The notes under the pieces: generated by a model
Seen by the model: only the letters and a program-made list of their open reading frames with translations
Database searches by the model: none
What the model was told of the DNA's origin: nothing
Source of the DNA: Phaeodactylum tricornutum CCAP 1055/1
Taxonomy: Eukaryota > Bacillariophyta > Bacillariophyceae > Surirellales > Neidiaceae
Length of the DNA stretch: 46,242 bases
Assembly (NCBI RefSeq): GCF_000150955.2
Contig: NW_002238037.1
Location: forward strand, 1-46,242
Direction of reading: 5' to 3'
Shown here: piece by piece, positions 26,953-37,700 of the stretch
Numbering within the stretch: position 1 is the first letter of the stretch
Layout: each line of letters begins with the position of its first letter
Made by a program: the position numbers and the translations under genes

Positions 26953-27010
26953 CATAAACCCAAGATAAAGGGATAAAGAACCCCGATATGCTTGTCGTAG
27001 GGTTTTTCTA
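26802..27010. repeat. Large imperfect inverted repeat (62-bp arms, 85-bp loop)
   Basis: The left arm 26802-26863 (TAGAAAAACCCTACGACAAG...) pairs with the right arm 26949-27010 (...CTTGTCGTAGGGTTTTTCTA), with about three mismatches. The left arm and loop are LTR-like sequence, so the right arm is an inverted duplication of the LTR start. This is a fold-back rather than an ordinary solo LTR. Confidence 0.85.
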
Positions 27011-27545
27011 TTAATGTAACAATACTACCTACTCTCTAGAGCTACAGGGACTCCCCCCCCCCAATATCTGACGAAAACAAAGGAGGACGCACTTGACTAA
27101 TTTCAAAAACATTTAAATTTAAAACGCACTCATCGCCACCGCAGCAAAGAATGAGGAACCCAGAGGAAGGACCGCAGAAAAATGAGCCATCATGACGAGC
27201 GAACAACGGAAGCACGTGCCTTGCGTCGTCATATTTTTCCGGTGCCGTCGCATTTCTACCGAAGGGCCAAGCGAGAGCTCTTTTTCCTTCTCATCCTCTT
27301 TTTTAGAGAGAACGATCGACAAGATTTCTATTTGATTGGCAAGCTCCAGGGGGGAAAAAGCGGTGGCTTCAGTTAAGGTCGCCTTGGCGGTGCAAATTTT
27401 GTTCTGCTCTGACAGCTGGACGTTGGCCGTTGCGGGTAGTAGTGCCAATACCACGAAAAAACTGCATGGCCCATTCCAAATGACACGTTTGTCCGTGTTA
27501 GCACTCCACAACGGTTTATTTGGTAGGCTGTCAGGGAAGCTCAAT
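27011..27545. other. Upstream region of the aminodeoxychorismate synthase gene
   Basis: Contains a C10 run (27052-27061) and the probable promoter and 5' leader. An in-frame upstream ATG at 27480 is possible but would bury the signal-like sequence that starts at 27546. I see no clear TATA box. Confidence 0.5.
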
Positions 27546-30500
27546 ATGCTGAGAGTCCATCTACTACTCCTGCTTCTGGTGATTGCAGAAAAATCGAACA
27601 AGTGTTCGGCATATACTGTGATCAGGAGCCGAACCTCTCGGAAGACTCGAAAAAGGCTTCCTTTTCATCCCTTCGTGCATCAAAGGTCTTATGTACCTGC
27701 ATCGCAGCAACCAGGGCAAGGACAATGCCTTGACAGAGCTTATCGAAGGTTTCCTTGTTCTTCCGCTGCCTTAATGTCTAGCATATTCACTTCTGTGGCC
27801 GAGGATGACCATCAATATCACCGCAAGTCCGAAGGAAAACCCAAATTGGACACATCTTCTCAACACAAAACGAAAGAAGACAAGCTCGACTTGCGATTAC
27901 TCTTGATAGATCATTACGACTCGTTTACCTACAATTTGGTGGATTTGTTGGCCCAAATTTGTGTCCATCCGCCTATTGTGGTGGCGGCGGATGTTGCGAC
28001 CTCTTGGGAAGGATTGGAGAAGCACTTACAGCTATTGCTCTCGACTACAAATGAGGACACTCCTTTCCAAAACTACCAACAGGGTGAGCTGACATCGTCG
28101 GTCGATCTACTGGACGGCATTGTGCTGTCACCCGGTCCAGGTCGGCCAGATCAGGCCCCTTTGTCATTGGATATAGTTCGAAAGGCTCCCAGTAATTTAC
28201 CTATATTGGGGGTCTGTTTGGGACACCAAATTTTGGGGCATGTGTACGGGGCTAACGTCACGTTGGCACCAAACCCAATTCACGGACAGGTGCAAGCCAT
28301 ACGGAGGGTAAATGGTGAAGAAAACGACGAAGATCCCTTGTGGAAGAATATCCCTCATTTTATCAATGTAACACGATACCATTCCCTTCAAGTCCTTTTG
28401 GACCACAACAAGGAAAGCCCACTACTGATACCGACTGCTCTAGCCGAAAACGACAACGTTGTTATGGGATTACGGCATCATTTGCTGCCTCATTTTGGAG
28501 TTCAATTTCATCCCGAATCGATTGGATCCAGCACATGGGGGCCCGAATTGCTGCGCAATTTTTGTAACCTCTGTGTGGCTCGGCAAGACAGGAATATAAC
28601 CACAACACAAGCAACGAGACAGATGACATGGAATACCAGCGGCATATTGGATTCTCAAGAGAATACAGTCTCACCGTTACCGGTTCTGAAGGAGCTGACT
28701 CAGGCCACCATTTCCACCCGCACGGGCTCAATACATACCACCACCAGGTCTCCACCGCGAGTGTTTCTGCACCGCATTGAATATACAGAAATGGAACCGG
28801 AAATTTTGATGCAGACCTATCTCGTCAACGAGCCCTACAATTTTTGGCTAGATTCCGCCAATGCCGAAACAAACAAATCATCTTCGCAGCAAACCATGTA
28901 CAGTATTCTTGGTGCAGCCAAATCACGGGTGGAATATTACGGAAAGGAAAAGAACGATCGACAGGGAATATACGTGTTCGAAGAGGAGGCCTTGAAGCTC
29001 CACCTTCCCGACACCGATGTCTTGACGTACTTGGAACAGTACCACAATCCAAGGCGCCTTACCGAAGGAGCCACTATCTTGTCGTTTGAAAAGAAGTGTG
29101 CCGATGAAAGAGGCTGCATCACTAAGCTATTTGTGCCAGAAACAGAATTGAGCCAGCAAGTAGGCTTCGGCTTTCGCGGCGGACACGTAGGTTATTTGGG
29201 CTACGAGACGCGCCACGATACAACTAGCTATCTAGAGGCCTACGAAGGTGGAGGTACTGCTCCAACCCGCAAAGAAAAAAGCCGGTTGTCCAGCAGTACC
29301 GATCCCCACGTTCCAACGGCTGCATTTTTGTGGGCCGACCGTAGCTATGTCTATAACCACCGCAATCGAGAGTGGTACTTGGTTGGTGTAGCAGAGACGT
29401 CTGATGACGAAAGCGCCGTCTTAGTCTGGATGAAAAGAACATCTCAGCTTATGAGGAGAAGCTTCAAAAAGCCATTATCATCCGATAGCCGACTGTACCA
29501 GCAACTTGGTAATTTGAGGTATACTCAGCCCGTGATGTGTAAGCCGAATCGAAGTCGCGGAAAATATGATCGCAATTTTGACTCTTGTATTGAATACATT
29601 CGACAGGGCGACTCCTACGAGCTGTGTTTGACAAATCAATTAGAAGCTGATGTACCAAAACAAAACCCTTTTGAACTGTATCAAATTTTACGACGCCACA
29701 ACCCTGCTCCTTACTCGGCGTTTTTCCACTGGAATATCGGTAATCAAGGTAATACCAACACGCCATCTGCATTTGCTATCTGTTGTTCTTCTCCGGAACG
29801 CTTTGTTTCTGTGAAACCAGATGGTATTGTTCCTGATGGTAACAAAAACAATAAGCGTCTCGTTGAAGCAAAACCTATTAAGGGCACCTGTGCCCGGGTT
29901 ATTCCAGCCCAGTATGGACAGTGGACCGAGCAAGAAAAGCGGGACGATCTCATGCGAGTCGAAGCATTGCGAAGCTCACTCAAGGATCGGGCCGAGAATC
30001 TCATGATTGTAGACTTGCTCCGAAATGACTTGAGCCGAGTTTGCGAAACCGCCTCAGTGCACGTAGCAAAGCTCATGGAAATTGAATCGTATGCTTCTGT
30101 ACATCAAATGGTCTCCACCATTCGAGGCGTCATTGATTCCAGCAATCGTTCTTGTGTTGATGTATTGAAGAGCAGCTTTCCTGGGGGGAGTATGACCGGT
30201 GCTCCAAAGCTTCGCACGATGGAATTGCTCGATGAGATCGAAGAAGGTGTGGGTCGTGGGCCCTACTCCGGCTGTTTGGGTTACATTAGTTTGAACGGGG
30301 ACATGGATATGAACATCATTATCCGCAGCGCAGTTTTGACTCCAAGTTCTGACAAAGTATCCTGGAAGGTACGCGTTGGGGCTGGTGGTGCTATTACTGC
30401 ACTCAGCGAACGCGCAAGCGAATATGACGAAATGCTCTTGAAGGCTTCGGCAGTTACAAAGGCAGTGGAAGTATGGGCTCGCGCAGGGCCTGCTGATTCG

Positions 30501-30557
30501 GACTACCCTCAAACACTGACATCTACATTCAAGAACCCACTACAAATTCGAGTTTGA
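27546..30557 (+). CDS. ADCS: Aminodeoxychorismate synthase, fused glutaminase and PabB-type synthase (1003 aa), probably plastid-targeted
   Basis: Makes 4-amino-4-deoxychorismate from chorismate and glutamine, the first committed step to p-aminobenzoate and folate. The glutamine amidotransferase domain (about residues 115-360) has the nucleophile Cys224 in GVCLGHQ and His322/Glu324 in FHPES. The synthase domain follows (about 400-990), with PIKGT (Lys779), the sequence typical of aminodeoxychorismate synthase as opposed to PIAGT in anthranilate synthase, then DLLRNDLSRV and FPGGSMTGAPK. The fused order matches plant and fungal enzymes. The start at ATG 27546 was chosen because it opens MLRVHLLLLLLVIAEK, a signal peptide, followed by KCSAYTV and a basic, hydroxyl-rich stretch like a diatom bipartite plastid presequence. 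There is no intron. The last 197 bp of the gene are part of a tandem duplication. Confidence 0.93.
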   Translation: MLRVHLLLLLLVIAEKSNKCSAYTVIRSRTSRKTRKRLPFHPFVHQRSYVPASQQPGQGQCLDRAYRRFPCSSAALMSSIFTSVAEDDHQYHRKSEGKPKLDTSSQHKTKEDKLDLRLLLIDHYDSFTYNLVDLLAQICVHPPIVVAADVATSWEGLEKHLQLLLSTTNEDTPFQNYQQGELTSSVDLLDGIVLSPGPGRPDQAPLSLDIVRKAPSNLPILGVCLGHQILGHVYGANVTLAPNPIHGQVQAIRRVNGEENDEDPLWKNIPHFINVTRYHSLQVLLDHNKESPLLIPTALAENDNVVMGLRHHLLPHFGVQFHPESIGSSTWGPELLRNFCNLCVARQDRNITTTQATRQMTWNTSGILDSQENTVSPLPVLKELTQATISTRTGSIHTTTRSPPRVFLHRIEYTEMEPEILMQTYLVNEPYNFWLDSANAETNKSSSQQTMYSILGAAKSRVEYYGKEKNDRQGIYVFEEEALKLHLPDTDVLTYLEQYHNPRRLTEGATILSFEKKCADERGCITKLFVPETELSQQVGFGFRGGHVGYLGYETRHDTTSYLEAYEGGGTAPTRKEKSRLSSSTDPHVPTAAFLWADRSYVYNHRNREWYLVGVAETSDDESAVLVWMKRTSQLMRRSFKKPLSSDSRLYQQLGNLRYTQPVMCKPNRSRGKYDRNFDSCIEYIRQGDSYELCLTNQLEADVPKQNPFELYQILRRHNPAPYSAFFHWNIGNQGNTNTPSAFAICCSSPERFVSVKPDGIVPDGNKNNKRLVEAKPIKGTCARVIPAQYGQWTEQEKRDDLMRVEALRSSLKDRAENLMIVDLLRNDLSRVCETASVHVAKLMEIESYASVHQMVSTIRGVIDSSNRSCVDVLKSSFPGGSMTGAPKLRTMELLDEIEEGVGRGPYSGCLGYISLNGDMDMNIIIRSAVLTPSSDKVSWKVRVGAGGAITALSERASEYDEMLLKASAVTKAVEVWARAGPADSDYPQTLTSTFKNPLQIRV

Positions 30558-31234
30558 TGGGAAGAGTATACCACAATTGCTTTGAAAAGGTCTAAATGTT
30601 TGAACATTCCCGCTTGTCTGGTTGATACAGCACATCCTTTTCAGGCCTGTTTGGAAAGCGCAATCTAAGCGTAGTTATCAACCCTTGCCTGGCCGTTACT
30701 TCCGTTCTTCAAATACTTCCTTTTGGTCACACAGTACTTCGCCTTTGCGCCAGCACCAATTTATGCTGTCCAGTTCATGGTTGACATCGCGTTTGATCCT
30801 GGAAGGTACGCGTTGGGGCTGGTGGTGCTATTACTGCACTCAGCGAACGCGCAAGCGAATATGACGAAATGCTCTTGAAGGCTTCGGCAGTTACAAAGGC
30901 AGTGGAAGTATGGGCTCGCGCAGGGCCTGCTGATTCGGACTACCCTCAAACACTGACATCTACATTCAAGAACCCACTACAAATTCGAGTTTGATGGGAA
31001 GAGTATACCACAATTGCTTTGAAAAGGTCTAAATGTTTGAACATTCCCGCTTGTCTGGTTGATACAGCACATCCTTTTCAGGCCTGTTTGGAAAGCGCAA
31101 TCTAAGCGTAGTTATCAACCCTTGCCTGGCCGTTACTTCCGTTCTTCAAATACTTCCTTTTGGTCACACAGTACTTCGCCTTTGCGCCAGCACCAATTTA
31201 TGCTGTCCAGTTCATGGTTGACATCGCGTTTGAT
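30361..31234 (+). repeat. 437-bp tandem duplication of the ADCS 3' end
   Basis: 30361-30797 is repeated at 30798-31234 with no difference noticed. The unit holds the last 65 or so codons of the synthase, its stop and about 240 bp of 3' flank. The junction reads GTTTGAT|CCTGG. The second copy has no start and is a pseudogene piece (30798-30994). Confidence 0.92.
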
Positions 31235-31453
31235 TGCTTTTGCAACGATTTTTTTTATTGGAAAGCAGATTCATTCTATTCTCGACTGTATGCTCACAGT
31301 CAAGGCTTCCGACCTTAAAACGCGTAGCAGAGTGTCCATCTATAAACGGTTCCACAATAGGTTGGTTTCTAGACAACGTATATGGAGAGACTGGGTTGTT
31401 GTCGTTCGCATCTTCTTTGTATATTGACGTGGTTGCAACCTACCACACCGTTT
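31235..31453. other. Convergent intergenic spacer
   Basis: Between the duplicated synthase 3' end (+) and the stop of the Rab prenyltransferase gene (-). It should hold both polyadenylation regions. Nothing else is recognisable. Confidence 0.5.
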
Positions 31454-32575
31454 TCAGCAGCCCGAGAGTTGCCGCAATAGATATTGGTATCGCTGTCTAC
31501 GGTCTGGGTCCAGTTCCATCAGTTCTTCCAGTTTGGTTTGGCGATACTGTGCGATCTCTGCACCGGTGTCCTCCATGACTTGTAAAACGTGCCACGTGCC
31601 CAGACATACCCACTTGGAGGCTGACTCGACTTCGGCCCCTAATTCTTCCAGTAAGACCAAATGATCGGCAATCATAGCTGTGGACCAGGGCGAATCGTGT
31701 TCCGAATCCAACTGCTGGAGCAGAAAGCGATGGTACCACCAACAGGTTTGGTCGTCTGGTTCCGTAAAGATACCGTTTTCCACTAGTGCCATTTCCTCAC
31801 GCATCAAGGCTTGCTTATCAACCGTGCCGGAGAGCTTCCAGTGCCACAGTTTAGAACGATAATGAAAAGCGGAAAAGTTTGAAAAATTTTCTCGAATTTT
31901 GTTGTTGGTAAAGTCCCATTCGGCCTCCAAAATTTCATTTTGCTCGTCTTTGGTCAAAGGAGTGACGTGCGACATATTCGTTTTCTCGGTTGCTATTTGT
32001 GCGCCCATGAGTACGGTGCCGCTCTTAAGCGCCGAATCGAGCCGCCATGTTCCGTCCACACCCTGTAGTAGTAGGGAGACCACAAACCGTCGGTAGTTCC
32101 AGCAGTGGAAATTTCGTTCGTCTCGTTGCAAAACGTTTTCGGTCAAGGCCAGTTCTGCGGATAGCAAGAGAGCCTCGTCCGACCCAACTTCGGTCACTGT
32201 CCTAGTCAAACTCCATTTGCGATGAAACCAGGCTCCGTAGGCTTTGGGATTGTTTTGTAAAGCTGTCGCGGTCAATGTTAATTCCTGTTCGATAGAGAAG
32301 GCCCGTGCTTTTTGTTGAATCAGTATCTCTCGTCGGTGGTTCCATAAATACAAAGGATCTGGATTGACGATCAAGAGCTTTTCCGACAAAGCCAACGTGT
32401 TCTGTACGTGTGTATCGTCGGACTGGAACGTCGTTTCGGTTGCCGTTGGTGTTGCCCGGGACGACGCCAGTTTCGCATTCAGTGCGTGCCATTTCTCCGC
32501 TTTGGCGGCTAATCCCGCGGCGACCTTGGGATCTCGCTGCAAGCTTTTGTACTCGGAGCGCTTGCGGCCGTGCAT
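31454..32575 (-). CDS. RABGGTA: Rab geranylgeranyltransferase alpha subunit (373 aa)
   Basis: Alpha subunit of the enzyme that attaches geranylgeranyl groups to C-terminal cysteines of Rab GTPases, acting with a beta subunit and Rab escort protein. The start was set at ATG 32573-32575 because the resulting MHGRKRSEYK matches the conserved MHGR start of this family; the open frame further upstream has no ATG. PPTA-type helical repeats with their W..R motifs are visible: LWNHRREIL (about residue 77), AWFHRKWSL (115), HCWNYRRFV (158), FHYRSKLW (241) and WWYHRFLL (282). DERNFHCWNYRRFV is very like the human RABGGTA segment. Length fits the short form without the extra IG-like and LRR domains of animals. 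There is no intron. Its promoter lies in 32576-32808, just before a transposon-bearing duplicated block. Confidence 0.93.
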   Translation of the reverse strand: MHGRKRSEYKSLQRDPKVAAGLAAKAEKWHALNAKLASSRATPTATETTFQSDDTHVQNTLALSEKLLIVNPDPLYLWNHRREILIQQKARAFSIEQELTLTATALQNNPKAYGAWFHRKWSLTRTVTEVGSDEALLLSAELALTENVLQRDERNFHCWNYRRFVVSLLLQGVDGTWRLDSALKSGTVLMGAQIATEKTNMSHVTPLTKDEQNEILEAEWDFTNNKIRENFSNFSAFHYRSKLWHWKLSGTVDKQALMREEMALVENGIFTEPDDQTCWWYHRFLLQQLDSEHDSPWSTAMIADHLVLLEELGAEVESASKWVCLGTWHVLQVMEDTGAEIAQYRQTKLEELMELDPDRRQRYQYLLRQLSGC

Positions 32576-32808
32576 GATGTTGGTTGTGTGGTTTTGGGTG
32601 GGCGGAGCAACAGCAGTAGAGGGACTGCCCGTGAGCAAGGACTTTGGATATAGGTGTAGATAAAGAATGAAAACCCTTTATTTACGGTTACTACAAGTTT
32701 CGACTCGCTTTCGCTGTCGTGGTCGACTTACGGAGGAAGGATACGGCTCGTTTTTCTCGTCTGCATGTTGCCCGTTTGGAGAAAGGCCTCATGGTGGGCG
32801 TGTCAAAA
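32576..32808. promoter_or_regulatory. Upstream region of the Rab prenyltransferase gene
   Basis: The 233 bp between the start codon and the left edge of the duplicated block. It is likely to carry the promoter, but no element can be named from sequence. Confidence 0.4.
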
Positions 32809-33354
32809 GGCGCAAAAGAAGTACGGCACACTGCCTCTCTTCTCCTCTGTCAGTAACATAACTAGTAGCTCCAAATTGGAAACGACTCATGACAACCTAG
32901 CTAGGGGAACATTGTACGGCCAGAAACCATAAGAATCAAATCCTTTCATGGGACTCCTAAAACGTCGTTGAGGAAACGTTCTTTTACCCGTTTCTTTCTC
33001 AAGTCTGTTCACTGCCGAGCAGGCACAGCCGTTGCACAAAGCATTTATCATGATCAAGTACATGCTGGTGTTGCTTACTTTTCGTACAATGAAGTTTTGG
33101 TGCAAGGATTGATGTGTTTGTATCTTTTGATTGCCTCTGTTTACTTTGCGTTGACAACGTATGGTCCTGTAGTGTGCCGCTTGGTCTTTTGTGCCGAAAG
33201 GCGAGCGCGGGCCCCGGAGTCTGTAATTGCAGTCAATATTTTCCATTATCCTTGGCCCTTTCAATATCACCAAAGTCGTCAACCGTCCATTCGATCGTTG
33301 AGTACGGCCTTGCGGTTGGATGCTCTGCAGAATTTGCATCCCACTCAGGTACCC
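32809..33354 (+). repeat. Flank of the retroelement, right copy (matches 15265-15810)
   Basis: Original flank of retroelement copy 2. Ends in TACCC (33350-33354), which is repeated after the 3' LTR. About 340 bp (32906-33243) also occur inverted at 42251-42587. Confidence 0.85.
33350..33354 (+). repeat. Target-site duplication, left (TACCC)
   Basis: The same 5 bp follow the 3' LTR at 41000-41004, the normal size for Ty1/copia integration. Confidence 0.9.
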
Positions 33355-34034
33355 TGTCACGGTATAGTACCATGCGACATGTCTCCTAGTGATGTCCGTC
33401 CTCTAGACGTCAACACGGTGAACGGCGGTTGGAGTGTTCATAAGGGAGAAGTGAGTCGTATGGAAGTTAACTCGGTCTTATTGCATGAAATTCCTATATA
33501 CAATGATGTATCGTGCGTTGGAGAGAACGCGACTGAACATGTCGTGTTCTGACAGTGGCAACGGAGTGGGACTGACAATACTTATTGCCCGACTAACGGA
33601 TGTAAATGGATGCGCTCCATTTCCCGCGGCATGCATGTTATGAAAGGTATTTCCGGTTCCACTATAAGTATATGTGAGCGCGCGTCATGGTATAAGGATA
33701 CTATGATGGAAGAAAGATATTTGTGTACGTTTGAGTTTGTTCCTCAGGTTTTGTTGTATCTTGGCAAATCGGAGGAGCAACAAGAATTAGTTTATAGCAC
33801 TAATTCTTCAATCATTGTTTTATAAGTTCTTTGATCCGCATTGCTAGTTTACGCATAGGTCCTCGTATCCGCTGCCTAACCCAAGGGGAGCGTCGCCAAC
33901 GAGTAGAGTTTTACAGTCCCTAAGTCCCTTAGGTGTATCGCCGGTCGTTTGTAATAACGCCCTCTCTTGTTTACCAGGCTCTGTTCCTAACAGCGCTTCT
34001 GTCCATACGGTGTACATTGGTGTATATCGTAACA
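33355..34034 (+). repeat. 5' LTR of copy 2
   Basis: TGTCAC...GTAACA, 680 bp, next to the target duplication. Confidence 0.92.
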
Positions 34035-34774
34035 GATTAACAGTCTTGGTTTCTCGTCAAACCACTGCTGCTTATCGCGCAGAATTTGGTAAACCCACCT
34101 TGAGTCCGTCTCAAGGAAACGTCGAGCTTGGTACCAGCGTACCTCGTCCGATAACACTGCCTACATTGTTTGTGTTGCATAAAGTATCAGAGGTGTCTAA
34201 GGAGACATTTATCGGCTTGTGTTCCGCATCCTTGGAAGCTGCTACCACCATCCTCCTGACCACTGGTATTGAAAACCCATTAGTACTTCAGGGTTTGTCA
34301 GTAAGTCGTCTCGGCCTCCCTACTTCCTCGGAATAACCGGCACTGGAAATCGTCTAGGTTTTCTTCTGGATTTGCCAGTGGGTTGTTTCGTGATTACGGG
34401 TTCTCTTGCCAAGTGAGGTATTCGATACCAATAGGCTTGGAAGACCAATCCTGATTCCGGTTCGGACGGGTATACTCACCGGTTAATAAGAGTACGGGGG
34501 GGGGACTAATCAACCCTTCGATAGTTATTGGCACGGAGCGATATCACGCACAGCAGTAACACTGCCACCAAGGTGGTAGAAGGGAGTGAACCAGTGCTGG
34601 CAACGTCCACTGGTGTAGGGTCAAAAAAAGAAGTCCGCTTAGTTACAGCGAAGGACCTGAAATATAGTGGAAGACCTAACCCCGGAACGCTACCGACCCG
34701 GCTACCCAGCCCAACTCAAGACCTGACCCGGCTATCCAGCCCAACCCAAGACCTGGTTGGTTACCCATTTCAAT

Positions 34775-37700
34775 ATGGTTACCGCTACACGGACAATGTC
34801 CGATGCAAGCGCTTTCGCTCATTTACTCGACACGGTCCTTGCCCTACCGGCAACATCTCCTATCCGTTCTAGTCTTGTACTACATGAGTTAGATGATCTA
34901 GACAGACTCCTTAGTATTTTTGAGGGCCAAATCGAAACTCTAGAATATCTCCCTGTACCATCCGTAGGTGACGCAACCCCTGTCCCAATCAAGTTACGTA
35001 TGGGTCATCAACAACTCTTACGTTACTTGCTACTCTGGATACGTCAACTCTCGCACGACAAAGGAGGTTCCCTCTCGAACTACGAACTCATCTCTCTCAT
35101 GAAAGAAGATTTCAGTTTATTTCGACGGTCTCCGTCAATTCATTTGTCGAATGCAGTCCCAACACCCAGTTCACAATCAAGCACTCCTTCGACTATGGTT
35201 GGAAACTCTAGTCGTTCTGCTGTCGCTGATTTTAAACGCGGTGTTAAACGTGATAAAACGCATTATCCGGTGCTCAAGGACGACCGATATTGGGACAACT
35301 TCTACCGTACTTTTGTCGTTACCGCCGTATCGCACAATGTTGATAATGTCCTAGATCCAGCTTACTCCCCTACGAATACAGATGAAATATTGCTATTCAG
35401 GGAGCAGAAAAAGTTCGTCTATTCCGCTCTAGAACACTGCTTGCAAACGGATATGGGTAAAAACATTGTCCGCGAGCATGCCTTTGATTTCGATGCACAA
35501 ACTGTTTTCGCAAAAGTGGTAAAACACTACACCGAATCCACACCTGCAAAGATCAGTTCTGGTACCACACTGTCATACCTGACCTCTGCGAAGTACGGCA
35601 GCTCCTGGACTGGAACCGCTGAAGGATTTATTTTGCATTGGAAAAATCATCTTCGCATTTACAACGACACGGTCCCGGTTACAGAGAAGTTGCCACCACA
35701 ACTTTGCCTCAGCCTGCTCGAGTCCTCTGTACGCGACGTTTCAGAGCTTCGCCAAGTCAACACTACCGCGAATCTAGATTTAGCTAAAGGGGGGTCTCCC
35801 ATTAACTATGAAAATTACCTAAGTCTACTCCTTGCTGCCGCGACTTTGTACGATAAAGGAAACAATTTTTCTAATTCTCGTAGCCCAAAATCCAAGCGCA
35901 GCGCCTTTGTTACTGAGACTACCTTTCCCGATGATGAATATGGCGTCAATTACGACATTGATTTGTCACCGTCCATCCTTTACGAAGCGAATACTCACAA
36001 CCGCAGAGCAGGCGACCAAAATCGAGACCGCCAGAGCAATGTCAATCGTGAGCGACCGTATATTCCTCGTGAGATGTGGGATAAACTGTCCGACGATGCA
36101 AAGGAGATTCTCCGTGGTATGTCTTCTCCTAAAGAAGGAAACGCCTCGGCCAACAGCAAGTCTTCATCTGCATTTCATGCCAACTCCCATTCTTTAACCG
36201 ATACGGGACACCCCTCATCAACGGACGAATCGTTGCACGAAAATGACAACGATAAATTCCATGATTGCGGGAACGACACGGAACTGCTTGCACACCTTAC
36301 TGATCGCTCAAGTAATATGGCAAATGGAGACATTCGCAAGGTCCTCGCTTCAGCTTCCTCCTATAAGCAGAATTCGAAGAACTCCCTGCAGTCAAATATG
36401 CTCGAATACAGTATTTCCCGACACTCCGTTGCAGAGACTACATCCTCCCTCATCGACAGAGGCGCAAACGGCGGACTTGCCGGAAGCGATGTTAAAATCC
36501 TTAACAAAACAGGCCGTTCTGCGAGCATCACGGGTATTAATGACCATACTTTGCCTGATTTGGACATTGTCACCGCCGCTGGCCTCGTTGAATCACAACA
36601 TGGACCCATCATTGTCATACTTCATCAGTATGCCCACCATGGAAAGGGAAAAACGATCCATTCTAGTGCTCAACTTGAATACTACAAGAATATTGTCGAG
36701 GACCGTTCCCGTGTTTTAGGCGGTAAACAACGTATCATAACTCTAGATGATTACGTTATTCCCCTACATGTTCGTCAAGGACTAGCTTATATGGACATGA
36801 GACCTCCTTCCGATGCAGAGTTTGACACGTTACCCCACGTTGTACTTACTTCCGATGTCGACTGGGACCCGTCCATTATCGACAACGAAATTGACCTTGT
36901 CACAGACTGGCATGATGCCACACAGGACCTTCCCAGCGACCCGTACGTTGAACCCCGTTTCAATTCAACTGGTGAACACCAACATAGGCACGTTGCGACC
37001 TTTGACATTTTCTCGTCATCTGACTTTGTTCATCGGTCCACGGCTATCGATAATATACTCTCGTCAAACCAACATGACATGACCCGCAATTCGCACAATT
37101 ACGAAGCCTTGCGTCCTTGTCTTGGCTGGGTCTCCGCCAACACAGTCCAGAAAACCATCATGGCCACTACGCAATTTGCTTGTGAGGTCTATAATGCACC
37201 TATGCGTAAACATTTCAAGTCTCGTTTTCCGGCACTTAATGTTCACCGGCGCAACGAAGCTGTGGCTACCGATACCATTTGGTCGGACACGCCTGCTGTC
37301 GATAACGGCGCTAAATTTGCGCAATTATTTGTCGGTAGACGATCGCTTGTTACCGACATTTATCCTATGAAAACAGACAAAGAGTTTGTTAATGCACTCG
37401 AAGACAATATTCGTCATCGGGGTGCCATGGATAAACTCATCAGTGACCGTGCCAAAGCCGAGATCAGCAAGAAAGTTTCTGATATTACTCGTGCTTACCA
37501 CATTGATCAATGGCAAAGCAAGCCCAATCACCAGCACCAAAATTATGCTGAACGTCGAATTGCAACTGTTGAAGCAAATGCAAATAACTTTCTTAACAAA
37601 ACTGGTGCACCTAATTCTACATGGTTATTGTGTGTTTCCTACATTTGTTATTTGTTTAATCATTTGGCCCATGAGTCTTTGCACGATCGCACCCCCCTCG

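Noticed and set aside
27336-27545. Upstream extension of the synthase frame
   Set aside because: No ATG at its beginning; the internal ATG at 27546 gives a clear signal sequence. ATG 27480 is possible but less likely.
32576-32638. Upstream extension of the Rab prenyltransferase frame
   Set aside because: It lacks an ATG, and the family-typical MHGR start is at 32575.
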